Source of the DNA: Endomicrobium sp. | Lineage (GTDB): Bacteria; Elusimicrobiota; Endomicrobiia; Endomicrobiales; Endomicrobiaceae | Assembly (NCBI GenBank): GCA_031260705.1 | Contig: JAISLA010000014.1 | Span: forward strand, 1 to 64,000 | Length of the DNA: 64,000 bases | Direction: 5' to 3' | Shown here: piece after piece, positions 1-9,345 of the stretch | Position numbering within the stretch: position 1 is the first letter of the stretch | Layout of the letters: every line of letters begins with the position of its first letter | The notes under the pieces: generated by a model | Databases searched by the model: none | Told to the model about the DNA's origin: nothing | The model's input: the letters and a program-made list of their open reading frames with translations, nothing else | Position numbers and translations under genes: made by a program

Positions 1-2
1 AA

Positions 3-173
3 AAACCTCTCTCTCCTGACCAAGCAAAAGAATTGCTCTCAAAAACCGATGGAATCCAGCTTTTAGATGATCCTGAAAATAAAAAATATCCAATGCCTCT
101 ATTTGCAGAAAATATGCAAATAACTGTAATTGTCTCACCAAATTATCACATTAGTGCTCTCTTTTATTTTTTA
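3..173 (+). pseudogene. asd: Aspartate-semialdehyde dehydrogenase, C-terminal part, truncated (runs off window start)
   Basis: Frame 3 reads KPLSPDQAKELLSKTDGIQLLDDPENKKYPMPLFAENMQITVIVSPNYHISALFYFL*; the first ~40 aa resemble the Asd C-terminal region (LSKxxGxxLxDDPxxxxYPMPL), then similarity ends and the normal C-terminus is missing. Confidence 0.5.
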
Positions 174-359
174 TGAGTGCTATTTAATAACAGTTAAAGA
201 TAAATATAATTATAATCAAAATTATTCATATTTATAAGTATAAATTTAATTAAATGTAATAATTTACTTTATTGTTTATAACTTATAAAATTTCTATTGT
301 ACTTAACATAATATATATTATCGGACAATAATTTTAAGCTCTTAAAACATTAAAAATTA

Positions 360-1577
360 TTAAGATTTAAAAAAACAGGTTGAAATACCCATGTCTTTAA
401 GCAAATCAAGATAAGGATCAGGGTCAAGTTCTTCAACATTTACCATTTTTTTGACATCCCAATCCCCTTTTGCAATTAAAATAGCTGCTGCAATAACCGG
501 AGTGCCTGCAGTATAACTGATAGCTTGAGATTCTACTTCTTCATAACAAAGTCTATGATCACATACACTATATATTAAAAACTCTTTCCTGCGTCCATCT
601 TTTGTTCCTACTATCAAATCTCCTATACAAGTTTTACCTCTATAGTCGGGAGCAAGAGTTTTAGGATCAGGGAGACAGGCTTTTACTACTTTCAAGGGTA
701 CTACTTCAACTCCTTCAGCCGTTCTTACAGGTTTTTCCGACAAAAGTCCTATATTTTTAAGCACATTGAAACAATTTATATAGTGATCATTGAACCCCAT
801 CCAAAACCTTATTGAATTTGCATCAATATTTTTTGAAAGAGAATGAATTTCATCATGACCGGTTAAATATATAGTCTGCTTGCCCACTACAGGGAAATCG
901 TATACTTTCTTTTCAGAATGAACGGGCTTACATACCCATTGCCTGTCTATCCATGTCCAAACCTTTACGAATTCCCTGAAATTTATCTCGGGATCAAAAT
1001 TTGTAGAAAAATATCTACCATGATTTCCGGCATTGACATCCATAATATCTATTGTATCTATAACGTCAAAAAAATGCTTCTTCGCATACGCTACATAAGC
1101 ATTTACAACGCCAGGGTCAAATCCAGCACCCAAAATTGCGGTTATGCATCTATCCTGACAGCGATCTTTGCGTTTCCACTCATAGTTTGCATACCATGGC
1201 GGATTTTCGCATACTTTATTCGGTTCTTCATGTATTGCAGTATCTATATATGCCGAGCCGGTTTCTATACAAGCTTCCAGTATCGACATATTGCAAAATA
1301 CCGACACTAAATTTACGGTAATGGAAACTTTAAGATCTTTCATCAACTTTACCATCTCGGGAATATTTAAAGCATCTACTTGTCTGATTTGTATTTTTTT
1401 AGAAGTATCCTTATAATTCTTCTTGCGTTCTATGCTTTCCAATATTTGCTCACAGTCCTCAAGCGAACGCGAAGCTAAGCAAATATCTCCAAACAAATCA
1501 TTGTTTTGCGCAAGTTTATGAGCAGCAACATGAGACACACCGCCCGCTCCCAACAAAAGTACGTTTCTTTTTCCCAT
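360..1577 (-). CDS. Saccharopine dehydrogenase family protein, likely carboxynorspermidine dehydrogenase (synthase)
   Basis: N-terminal Rossmann motif LLLGAGGVSHVAAHKLAQ; full-length 405 aa; adjacent to NspC-like decarboxylase. Confidence 0.88.
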   Translation of the reverse strand: MGKRNVLLLGAGGVSHVAAHKLAQNNDLFGDICLASRSLEDCEQILESIERKKNYKDTSKKIQIRQVDALNIPEMVKLMKDLKVSITVNLVSVFCNMSILEACIETGSAYIDTAIHEEPNKVCENPPWYANYEWKRKDRCQDRCITAILGAGFDPGVVNAYVAYAKKHFFDVIDTIDIMDVNAGNHGRYFSTNFDPEINFREFVKVWTWIDRQWVCKPVHSEKKVYDFPVVGKQTIYLTGHDEIHSLSKNIDANSIRFWMGFNDHYINCFNVLKNIGLLSEKPVRTAEGVEVVPLKVVKACLPDPKTLAPDYRGKTCIGDLIVGTKDGRRKEFLIYSVCDHRLCYEEVESQAISYTAGTPVIAAAILIAKGDWDVKKMVNVEELDPDPYLDLLKDMGISTCFFKS

Positions 1578-1595
1578 TTTCGGTAAATTTCTCCT

Positions 1596-2717
1596 TTATG
1601 ACAAATCTTTTAAAAAGTCATTATATAAAAACTTCTTTATAATTTCCATTTTCCCATCGAGTCTCTTAACAACAATGGAAGGCATTTTAAGTCCGTTAAA
1701 CCAATTTTTCTTAACCATCGTATATCCAGCAGCATTGGCAAAACGCACTGTAGAACCGACTTTAAGTTTGTCCGCAAGCTTATACTCGCCGAATATATCT
1801 CCGGCAAGACAAGACCTGCCGGCAATAATATACTCGTTTTTACCGTTTTTAGCATTAATTTTTGCAGGAGTTCTGTATATAAGTAAATCAAGCATATGTG
1901 CTTCAATAGAAGCATCGACTATCGCAATATCTTTTACATTTTTTACAATGTCTAAAATTGTAGTAACAAGTTCGCAGCTTCTTGTAATTGCGGTTTCGCC
2001 TGGTTCCAAATAAACCAAAACTTTATGTTCTTTGCTAAAACTTTTTAATTTTTTACAGAATTTATCCAAAGGATACCCGTCCTTTGTAAAATATAATCCA
2101 CCGCCAAGGCTAACCCATTCGACTTTATTTAAAACTTTCTCATATTTTGCGACTATTTTATCGAGCATTACGCTAAAACTTTTAAAATCGTCATTTTCGC
2201 AGTTATAGTGGAACATCAAGCCGCTTATCTTATCTAAAACCGACATAATTTCTTCTTCTGAAGTGACACCGAGCCTTGAATATTTTCTTGAAGGATCAGC
2301 CAAATCAAAATGTGAATAACTTATCCCTGGATTTATTCTTAAGCCAACCTTAATATGTTTTATATCATTATAAAACATATTAAGCTGTGATACAGAGTTA
2401 AATATGATTTTGTCAGCAATATTTTTCAGCACTGTAATATCGTCCGAAGAGTAAGCGACACTGAAAACATGCGTTTCTTTCCCAAACTTCTCATGACCAA
2501 GTTTCGCTTCATAAAAGGAACTACTAGTTGTACCGTCCATATATTTACTCATTAAATCAAATACAGACCATGTGGAGAAACATTTCAACGCCAGAACTGA
2601 TTTAGCTCCACTATTATCTCTTACATATCTAATCTTTTTCAGATTTCTAAGCAGTTTCCTTTCGTCAATCAAGTAATATGGCGTTTCTATTTCTTTATCC
2701 ATTCTATCTATTTTCAA
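1596..2717 (-). CDS. nspC: Carboxynorspermidine decarboxylase
   Basis: PLP alanine-racemase-fold decarboxylase: ETPYYLIDERKLLRNLKKI, VLALKCFSTWSVFDLM, HYNCEN, SLGGGLYF, LEPGE. Confidence 0.9.
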   Translation of the reverse strand: MKIDRMDKEIETPYYLIDERKLLRNLKKIRYVRDNSGAKSVLALKCFSTWSVFDLMSKYMDGTTSSSFYEAKLGHEKFGKETHVFSVAYSSDDITVLKNIADKIIFNSVSQLNMFYNDIKHIKVGLRINPGISYSHFDLADPSRKYSRLGVTSEEEIMSVLDKISGLMFHYNCENDDFKSFSVMLDKIVAKYEKVLNKVEWVSLGGGLYFTKDGYPLDKFCKKLKSFSKEHKVLVYLEPGETAITRSCELVTTILDIVKNVKDIAIVDASIEAHMLDLLIYRTPAKINAKNGKNEYIIAGRSCLAGDIFGEYKLADKLKVGSTVRFANAAGYTMVKKNWFNGLKMPSIVVKRLDGKMEIIKKFLYNDFLKDLS

Positions 2718-2903
2718 AAAATAAGAGACTGCACGTTTTATCCTTTTTTCTCTAAAATATGTAAAAACTCATCAGTCTTGTCTGATTTAAACCTTTGATA
2801 TCTTTGTTTCACTACACTATACTTAATATTTCTTTTACTTTTTTTGACAGTTTAAGCGATATACCCGATCTTAATTTTGTTTCTTGCAAGATTTCCAATC
2901 CAA

Positions 2904-3104
2904 TCATAGAAAACTAATTTTACAAAAAACTTTTCTATAGGATTTTCCTTCTTCACCAGTGTCCAACTGTATTCCTTTTTGTCTCCATATCTGCCAAGTC
3001 TTTGCTTGACCTGACTTAAGTTCACATTTTGTACAATGCCACTTTAAGTCACTTAATATTTCAAAATCGTGATGAGAAATTGTTTTTGGCTTAAATGGAT
3101 TCAT
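2904..3104 (-). pseudogene. Restriction endonuclease-like fragment
   Basis: MNPFKPKTISHHDFEILSDLKWHCTKCELKSGQAKTWQIWRQKGIQLDTG..., truncated by stop; directly follows a degenerate DNA methylase. Confidence 0.45.
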
Positions 3105-3111
3105 ATTTTAA

Positions 3112-3495
3112 AACTCCTTTTTAAAAACAAAAATATATTCGTGTTTAAAAAGAAAATAATCACTTTTGAGCGCTCTACATTTCCATATAGATAGAGTTCA
3201 TTCCAAACTTTCCTCTGTTCCCTTCAATATTTTTTATTACAATTCCCTTTAACTTTACTTTAAAATTTCTTTTTATCATATCTATGCAATAAAAACTTAA
3301 AGGAATATCTTCACTTTTTTATATACATCGCCAATAACTAATTTCACTTTACTTATATCTAATGCTAAATATTCTTTTTTTAAAGCTTTAGCATCTAGAA
3401 CATTTTCCTGCAAATGGCTCTAAAACAACATCATTTTCAATCGACATTAATATCTTCATCTGAAAACATATTTGTATAATCTTTATTCATAAACT
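3112..3495 (-). pseudogene. Degenerate DNA methyltransferase
   Basis: Minus-strand frames contain DVVLEPFAG (motif I-like), KLKGIVIKNIEGNRGK and CRALKSDYFLFKHEYIFVFKKEF*, an N6/N4-methylase-type C-terminus, split by several frameshifts. Confidence 0.6.
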
Positions 3496-3522
3496 CTCGA
3501 ATTATAAGTAACTTACACAATA

Positions 3523-3813
3523 TTAAAAAATTCTCCCAAGCACTTCCAAAACTGACATTCCGGGCTTTATTCCGGCTTTCTGTGCATGCGTGGTAGAACT
3601 TACAACGTTTTTTTTCAACATATCGTCAATAGTCTTCACACCGGTGACAACCGCCGCAATATTTTCCATTCTTTCAGCAGTTTCAAGGTTTAAATATCCG
3701 CACATTATAAAACCGTTATTTCCTTTTATAAAAACCAAATTACTGCCGCTGAATAATTCACCTTCAAAACCATAATACTTTTTTTCGTTCACAATAAATT
3801 CTTTTAATTGCAT
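3523..3813 (-). CDS. DUF1805 (YunC-like) family protein
   Basis: NLVFIKGNNGFIMCGYLNLETAERMENIAAVVTGVKTIDDML pattern. Confidence 0.8.
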   Translation of the reverse strand: MQLKEFIVNEKKYYGFEGELFSGSNLVFIKGNNGFIMCGYLNLETAERMENIAAVVTGVKTIDDMLKKNVVSSTTHAQKAGIKPGMSVLEVLGRIF

Positions 3814-4080
3814 TTCCCCCCCCCCTCTTTTACAGTTTGTTTAGTTCATTACAATTTTACAAGCGATTTTGTCATTGTCCAAATCTGTTTCTAGGCTGTA
3901 AACATTTACAATTTCTGCATCTCTCACGCTGAACAACAGCAATTAGCGGCAGCATGCGATCAAAACTATATAGAATTTAACAATCTCCATTTAAATTATT
4001 TTAAATAAAATTTGACTGTTTTACCAAAATTTGCTACTTTTACAAAGTTTTAAAATTAAAAATAACAAGGAAACAAATAA

Positions 4081-5913
4081 ATGAACTATAAACTTTGGTT
4101 CTGGATTGTAAATATCGTTTCAACAGCTTTAAGATTCCTTGTAACAAGCAAAATTGATATTACAACAGACGAAGCTTATCGCCATTTAGATCTTTTTTAT
4201 TTTGACCACTCGCCGATTACAGCATATTTGACTAAAGCATCAATACTCATTTTCGGGAATAACGAATTTGCAGCAAGATTTCTTACAGCTTTAATTTTCT
4301 TTTTTATATACTGGATTTTTTTTATATGCGCAAAAAAACTTTACAATGAAAGAACAGCTTTTACAGGAGTGTTATCGCTAAATGTCCTGCCCGCTTTTTC
4401 GTTTTTTGGATTCGCTATTGCTTTACCGAATTCTCTTTTTGTCCTCTTTTGGATATCGGCATTACTTGTCTTTATCATACTAATTGAAACCAACAATAAA
4501 AACTACTGGTACTTGCTCGGCATTATAATAGGTTTTACAATGCTTTCAGGATATAATGCTACACTAATATTTTTTTCAATTTTTATGTCTCTCATTCTTT
4601 TGCCGTCGCACAGGTCTTGGTTTAAAAAAAAAGAGCCTTATTTAGCACTTATTATATCCGCATTAATATTTTCACCAGCAATAATATGGAATATTGAAAA
4701 CAACAGTTTAAGCCAAAGTGCAGGCATCTTACTGCCAAAATTTTCTCTCACTCTTTTAGGAACATCACTCGGCGTGCAGGCATGCTATATATCTCCGCTT
4801 CTGTTTTTAATTTTTATTATCGCTACGCTTTTATGCATAAAAGAAGTTTATCAAAAAAAAGACCGTGCCGCTATTATCATTGCATGTTTTTCATCCCCCG
4901 CTTTTCTCCCGCTCAAAGGAATTGCCGTTTTTAACGAAATATTGCCGCACTGGACTGCAACAGGCTATTTGGTTTTGTCAATTTACACGGCTCATTTAAC
5001 ATTAAAATTCTGGCATATAAAATGGTTCAGAGCATATTCTTATGCGGCATGGGGATTTGCGCTGTTTACGCTTATCACGAGTTCGCTGCACATACATCCG
5101 ATAGAAAAATTTCTGCACATTAACCACCAAAGACATGTTGTTTCTAAACCCGAAAAAACCTATATAAAAAATGAATTTAACAATTGGGAAAATACAGTAA
5201 GAATAATAAACCTAAAAGAAAAACCTTTCACATTTATATATAAAAGTTATCTTGCAAGCAAATTTGTATCTAGCGATAATATCGATGCTTACGGTATACG
5301 GCAGAAACACTTAAATTCTCATACTGCAGATGTTTTAGAACCAGAGAAAGATTTGCGGCAAAAGCTTATAGAATTTGATCACAGTGCTTTTAAATTCATA
5401 AACTCCAATTTAAAATCCAAATTTTTAGACTTTTACGTATCATTGATATCTTATTGCGATTCTAAGTCTTTTAATTTGAGCTTTTTTATGATACTAATAA
5501 TATCCATAGGAATACTCTGGAACAATAAGAAAGAGCGTTTTTGGACTGCTCTGATCTTCTTAGCAAGCATATTGGCAATAGTAGCCATCATAATGTTTTT
5601 CTTAAAACATTACTTTAAAAGACCGCGTCCTTTAAAAGTACTAGGAGACAAAAATGTAAACACATTCTTTGAAAAACTATATTGCAATGCCTTTCCGTCA
5701 GGACATACGCAAATTGTGTTTTCTACATGTACTTTTATGTTTATAGTAGTAAAAAAATATTGGTATTGGTACCTGATTCTAGCTTTAGGAGTAAGTTTCG
5801 AGAGAATATATGCAGGATATCATTTCCCTTTTGACGTTTTGGCAGGAGCAGTAATAGGAATAATTTCCACTTATGCAACGGTCGCTTTGTTCAAGAAATA
5901 TTTTAAAATATAA
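4081..5913 (+). CDS. GT-C (ArnT/PMT-like, GT39) glycosyltransferase fused to a C-terminal PAP2-family phosphatase
   Basis: N-term DEAYRHLDLFYFDHSPITAYLTKASILIFGNNEFAARF; multiple TM segments; C-term PAP2 motifs KHYFKRPRP, PSGHT, RIYAGYHFPFD. Confidence 0.87.
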   Translation: MNYKLWFWIVNIVSTALRFLVTSKIDITTDEAYRHLDLFYFDHSPITAYLTKASILIFGNNEFAARFLTALIFFFIYWIFFICAKKLYNERTAFTGVLSLNVLPAFSFFGFAIALPNSLFVLFWISALLVFIILIETNNKNYWYLLGIIIGFTMLSGYNATLIFFSIFMSLILLPSHRSWFKKKEPYLALIISALIFSPAIIWNIENNSLSQSAGILLPKFSLTLLGTSLGVQACYISPLLFLIFIIATLLCIKEVYQKKDRAAIIIACFSSPAFLPLKGIAVFNEILPHWTATGYLVLSIYTAHLTLKFWHIKWFRAYSYAAWGFALFTLITSSLHIHPIEKFLHINHQRHVVSKPEKTYIKNEFNNWENTVRIINLKEKPFTFIYKSYLASKFVSSDNIDAYGIRQKHLNSHTADVLEPEKDLRQKLIEFDHSAFKFINSNLKSKFLDFYVSLISYCDSKSFNLSFFMILIISIGILWNNKKERFWTALIFLASILAIVAIIMFFLKHYFKRPRPLKVLGDKNVNTFFEKLYCNAFPSGHTQIVFSTCTFMFIVVKKYWYWYLILALGVSFERIYAGYHFPFDVLAGAVIGIISTYATVALFKKYFKI

Positions 5914-6090
5914 CATTCATTTCGGTACTTTTTATGTTTAAAATTAGGATATATGCGAAAATTTAAAATATTTTAAATGACAAAATAAAAATATTATCCT
6001 TTTACGTTGCTGTTTATAGTAATTAATATCAAGACTATATATTTAGTCGCATTTAACCATTTTTTTAAATCTATCCGTACCGGTCTTTTA

Positions 6091-6235
6091 TCATCTCAAA
6101 ACTCTTAAGCTAACACCGGCATATACGACAGCTCCGGGCATTGGATAACCTGCTGTAAGTTCATATCTGACATTGCCTACATTAAGCCCTTTTACCCATA
6201 AACTCAAATTATCATTCTCGACTACAAAAACGCAG
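6091..6235 (-). pseudogene. TonB-dependent receptor (BtuB-like), C-terminal remnant
   Basis: Minus strand: ENDNLSLWVKGLNVGNVRYELTAGYPMPGAVVYAGVSLRVLR*, a typical TonB receptor C-terminus. Confidence 0.7.
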
Positions 6236-7317
6236 AATCATTAAATAAAAATGACAGGCAATCATTAACAAGAGTGGTGCCGGCGGACGTGGTTATATGA
6301 CGAGGGCGATGCGAGGGCGAAAAAATCGTTATCGGAAGATGCCGCAACTGAAGATTTTTGGGACTTGTTTGCGGAGGAAATGCAAACACAAACACGCATG
6401 GAGATAACAATGACAAAAAAACTAATTACAATTATATTAATATCGGTGCTGCTAATAGCAGCACCACCGCAAGAAGCGCAAGCAAGCGTTATAGCCGCAG
6501 CGACGATGGATACGCTGTTTTGTATACTATATAATGATAAATCCGAGATGTGGCTGCATGGCAATGCGTTATATCGTTTGTAGTGATTGTAGCATCTATA
6601 ATATACGGCGTGTATACAGTTAGGCACGATGTGGAGGTTGAGAGCATTAACCGCCACCGTAACTGATTTTTTAAAGCCAGTTGGCTGTGGGCTTGCGTAT
6701 ACGTTAACGGCAAATTTAAAATAGCGCAGGTAAGTCGGTTAATATGACATTAAAACGATTAATTATTATATTTATTGTGTCTGAGGTTTTTGGCTTAATC
6801 AATGTCCGTGATGCTCGATAATCTTAAGTATTTGCAGCCTGCGCCTCTATACCGCCAAAAGAAAAAACAAAATAAATTATCCCGTAAGGGATCAGGAAGG
6901 GGGATCCCATGCCTCCTCCCTAAGATTAGGAGGATTTAAAAAATGAGCGGAGTGTTAATGTTGCCTCCGCTACGCCAACCGCAAAAGCAATCGCCGAACA
7001 AAATGAAAAAATTAAAATTGCTAATAAAAAAGCGAATGAAACTAATATTGCGATTAGCAAAAAGATAACAAAAGCGGTAGAGGATTGGCACAAACTTGTT
7101 GTGGATATTAACGCTAATCCTGAAAACTATAATATCACAAAAGCGGACTTGCAAGCAGCAATCGACGAGTGTAATGCCAATTTAAAATTGTGCAGAGAAA
7201 ATAGGGAAATATACGCTAGCAATATAAAAAAGAAAGTAAGCGGCAACGAAAAAGCAGACGAAATATTATATAAATACTTACAATTGAAGCAACGCTTTTA
7301 ACGCTATTTTTCTGCGC
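6236..7317 (+). mobile_element. Foreign insert (phage/plasmid-like) with decayed small ORFs inside the btuB-like gene
   Basis: Opposite-strand small ORFs (6365..6583, 7101..7301), locally higher GC, flanked by the two ends of one TonB receptor gene; exact borders approximate. Confidence 0.5.
6936..7301 (+). pseudogene. Small hydrophilic protein, frameshifted near its start
   Basis: ATG at 6942 after AGGAGG; MSG then frame change to VNVASATPTAKAIAEQNEKIKIANKKANETNIAISKKITKAVEDWHKLVVDINANPENYNITKADLQAAIDECNANLKL...LKQRF*. Confidence 0.45.
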
Positions 7318-7454
7318 AATAACAGTAATACTTACAGAAATTTTTTTATACTCTCATCATACTTTGTTAAAGTTATAAAAATATCTTGCGCTAAAACAAT
7401 ATTCGCCGCAAAAACAAGGTAAAATAGTACACTTAATATTTTTTCATTTCTCAC
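7318..7454 (-). pseudogene. TonB-dependent receptor (BtuB-like), N-terminal remnant
   Basis: GTG start 3 nt after the btuD stop; VRNEKILSVLFYLVFAANIVLAQDIFITLTKYDESIKKFL* then, after a frame change, VSITVIAQ: signal peptide plus plug-domain start. Confidence 0.65.
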
Positions 7455-7457
7455 TTT

Positions 7458-8243
7458 TTACCTCTTTCCGGTTTTACTCACCGGTATAACATACGGTCTA
7501 TTTGAAATCGGATTTGTTTTTACAACAACTGTCGTATTGTAAACTCTTTCAATATCTCTATAATTTAAAACTTCTTCAGCTGTTCCCTGTCTGCAAACTG
7601 AACCGTTTTCTATTAAAATCAGTTTACTACAGAATTCGCCTGCTGCATTCAAATCATGCAAACTTAAAATTATCGTTTTATCACGCTTTTCATTTAAATC
7701 TTTTAAAATCTCTAAAATATCATTCTGATTTCCTATATCCAAATGCGATGTAGGCTCATCAAAAACAATAATATCAGTTTCCTGGACTAAAACTTGAGCT
7801 ATTAAAACTATTTGCTTTTCTCCTCCCGAAAGTTCGTTGATATTTTTCTCTGCAAAATTTTTTATACACAAAAAGTTCATAACTTTTTTTATTGCAGCAT
7901 AATCGTCATCTGACGGAATTTTAAATATATTCATATAAGGATATCTTCCAAACATAATAAATTCAGAGACGGTAAAAGATAACGAAGTATCTATGCATTG
8001 AGGTAAAAAAGAAACTGTTTTTGCAAATTCTTTTCTTGAAAAAGAATTTATATTTCTACCGTCTATAAACACATTTCCGGAATACGGTTTAATTAAATTA
8101 CAGAGAACTCTTAATAAAGTGCTTTTGCCTGCACCGTTTTTCCCGATTATACCGAAGAAATCTTTTTTATCTATATCACATGAAATCTTTTTTAAAATTT
8201 CTTTATTTAAGTAGCCCGCCGAAAGATTTTCTATTCTTATCAC
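7458..8243 (-). CDS. btuD: ABC transporter ATP-binding protein (B12/iron-siderophore type)
   Basis: GKNGAGKSTLLR, LSGGEKQIVLIAQVL, VFDEPTSHLD. Confidence 0.85.
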   Translation of the reverse strand: MIRIENLSAGYLNKEILKKISCDIDKKDFFGIIGKNGAGKSTLLRVLCNLIKPYSGNVFIDGRNINSFSRKEFAKTVSFLPQCIDTSLSFTVSEFIMFGRYPYMNIFKIPSDDDYAAIKKVMNFLCIKNFAEKNINELSGGEKQIVLIAQVLVQETDIIVFDEPTSHLDIGNQNDILEILKDLNEKRDKTIILSLHDLNAAGEFCSKLILIENGSVCRQGTAEEVLNYRDIERVYNTTVVVKTNPISNRPYVIPVSKTGKR

Positions 8244-8298
8244 AATATTTTAGTCCTTTTCAAACTTGCCGCTTAGTTTGCGGTCAATACCGCTCTTT

Positions 8299-9345
8299 TT
8301 ATTTTCTATCCGGTTTTAGCAGTAAACAAATAAAGAATAACCCGCCTATTATGCTCGTAATTACGCCGACAGGTATTAACACCGGCGAAAACAACATTCT
8401 GCTCAAAGTATCACAAAGCGGTAAGAAAAACGCTCCGGCAAAAGCTGAAGCCGGTATCAAAATCACATTATTAGTCCCCATAATTTTTCTCATTATATGC
8501 GGTATCATTAAACCGACAAAACCTACGACGCCGCAAATTGAAACTGTTGCCGCCGTAACAAAGGATGCCGTAAGAAATAAAAACTTTATATTTCTTTCAA
8601 TATTTATACCAAAAGTCTTTGACTTTTCACCACCCAAAGACACAACGTTGATAATATTTCCTGACAAAGACAAAATTATTATGCATATAGGCACAACAGC
8701 TGTAATAAACGGAAGCAATCTCTCGTCAAAAGATGAAAAATTTCCCATAAGCCATAAAAAAGCAGTCTGCACACTGTTTTCAGGCGATAACGCGAACATA
8801 AGCATTACAGCAGATGAAAAAATATAACTCACAACCACGCCTGATAAAATCATTGCATTGGAATTAAATCTTTTCCGCATACTCAGTAAATACACAACAG
8901 ATACTGAAACTATCATACCGGCAAAAGCGCAGAAAGGAATAAAAAAACTCCTTATAGCTGCAAGACCGGAAATAAAAGCTGCCACTGCGCCCAAAGACGC
9001 ACCGCCTGAAATCCCTAAAGTAAAAGGATCTGCCAGCGGATTTTTTAGTATTGCCTGAAATACACATCCGCTTACAGCAAGTCCCGCGCCTACAATACAA
9101 GCCATAAAAATTCTCGGGAAACGTATCTGTTTTATCATTACGACAACATTCTCATCTACGGCACCGCCAAATAATGCTTTTACAGCATCAACAAACGATA
9201 TTCCGTCTAAACCGATTGCTAAAGAAAATAAAAATACTACAAAAACCGATACCAGCATTAATATATAAACAAACAAAAACTTCTTATTTGACATTAAAGA
9301 CATCCTCGTAAATAACTTTTGCAAGCATTGTCGCCCCTTTTGCAA
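8299..9345 (-). CDS. btuC: FecCD-type ABC transporter permease
   Basis: RFPRIFMACIVGAGLAVSGCVFQAILKNPLADPFTLGISGGASLGA; GLMIPHIMRKIMGTNN. Confidence 0.88.
   Translation of the reverse strand: MQKGRQCLQKLFTRMSLMSNKKFLFVYILMLVSVFVVFLFSLAIGLDGISFVDAVKALFGGAVDENVVVMIKQIRFPRIFMACIVGAGLAVSGCVFQAILKNPLADPFTLGISGGASLGAVAAFISGLAAIRSFFIPFCAFAGMIVSVSVVYLLSMRKRFNSNAMILSGVVVSYIFSSAVMLMFALSPENSVQTAFLWLMGNFSSFDERLLPFITAVVPICIIILSLSGNIINVVSLGGEKSKTFGINIERNIKFLFLTASFVTAATVSICGVVGFVGLMIPHIMRKIMGTNNVILIPASAFAGAFFLPLCDTLSRMLFSPVLIPVGVITSIIGGLFFICLLLKPDRK

Noticed and set aside
918-1310. Plus-strand ORFs opposite the dehydrogenase and many similar antisense ORFs (e.g. 8180..8827, 46549..47151, 58533..59126)
   Set aside because: They mirror well-supported minus-strand genes and show no recognisable protein features; typical antisense open frames
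6265-6713. Minus-strand ORFs 6265..6657 and 6489..6713
   Set aside because: Low-complexity translations; the plus strand has better coding signals (signal peptide, TM helix)
6912-6934. Hairpin CCTCCTCCCTAAGATTAGGAGG before the 6942 ORF, as an att or origin site
   Set aside because: Imperfect and includes the ribosome-binding site; no second copy or recombinase gene seen
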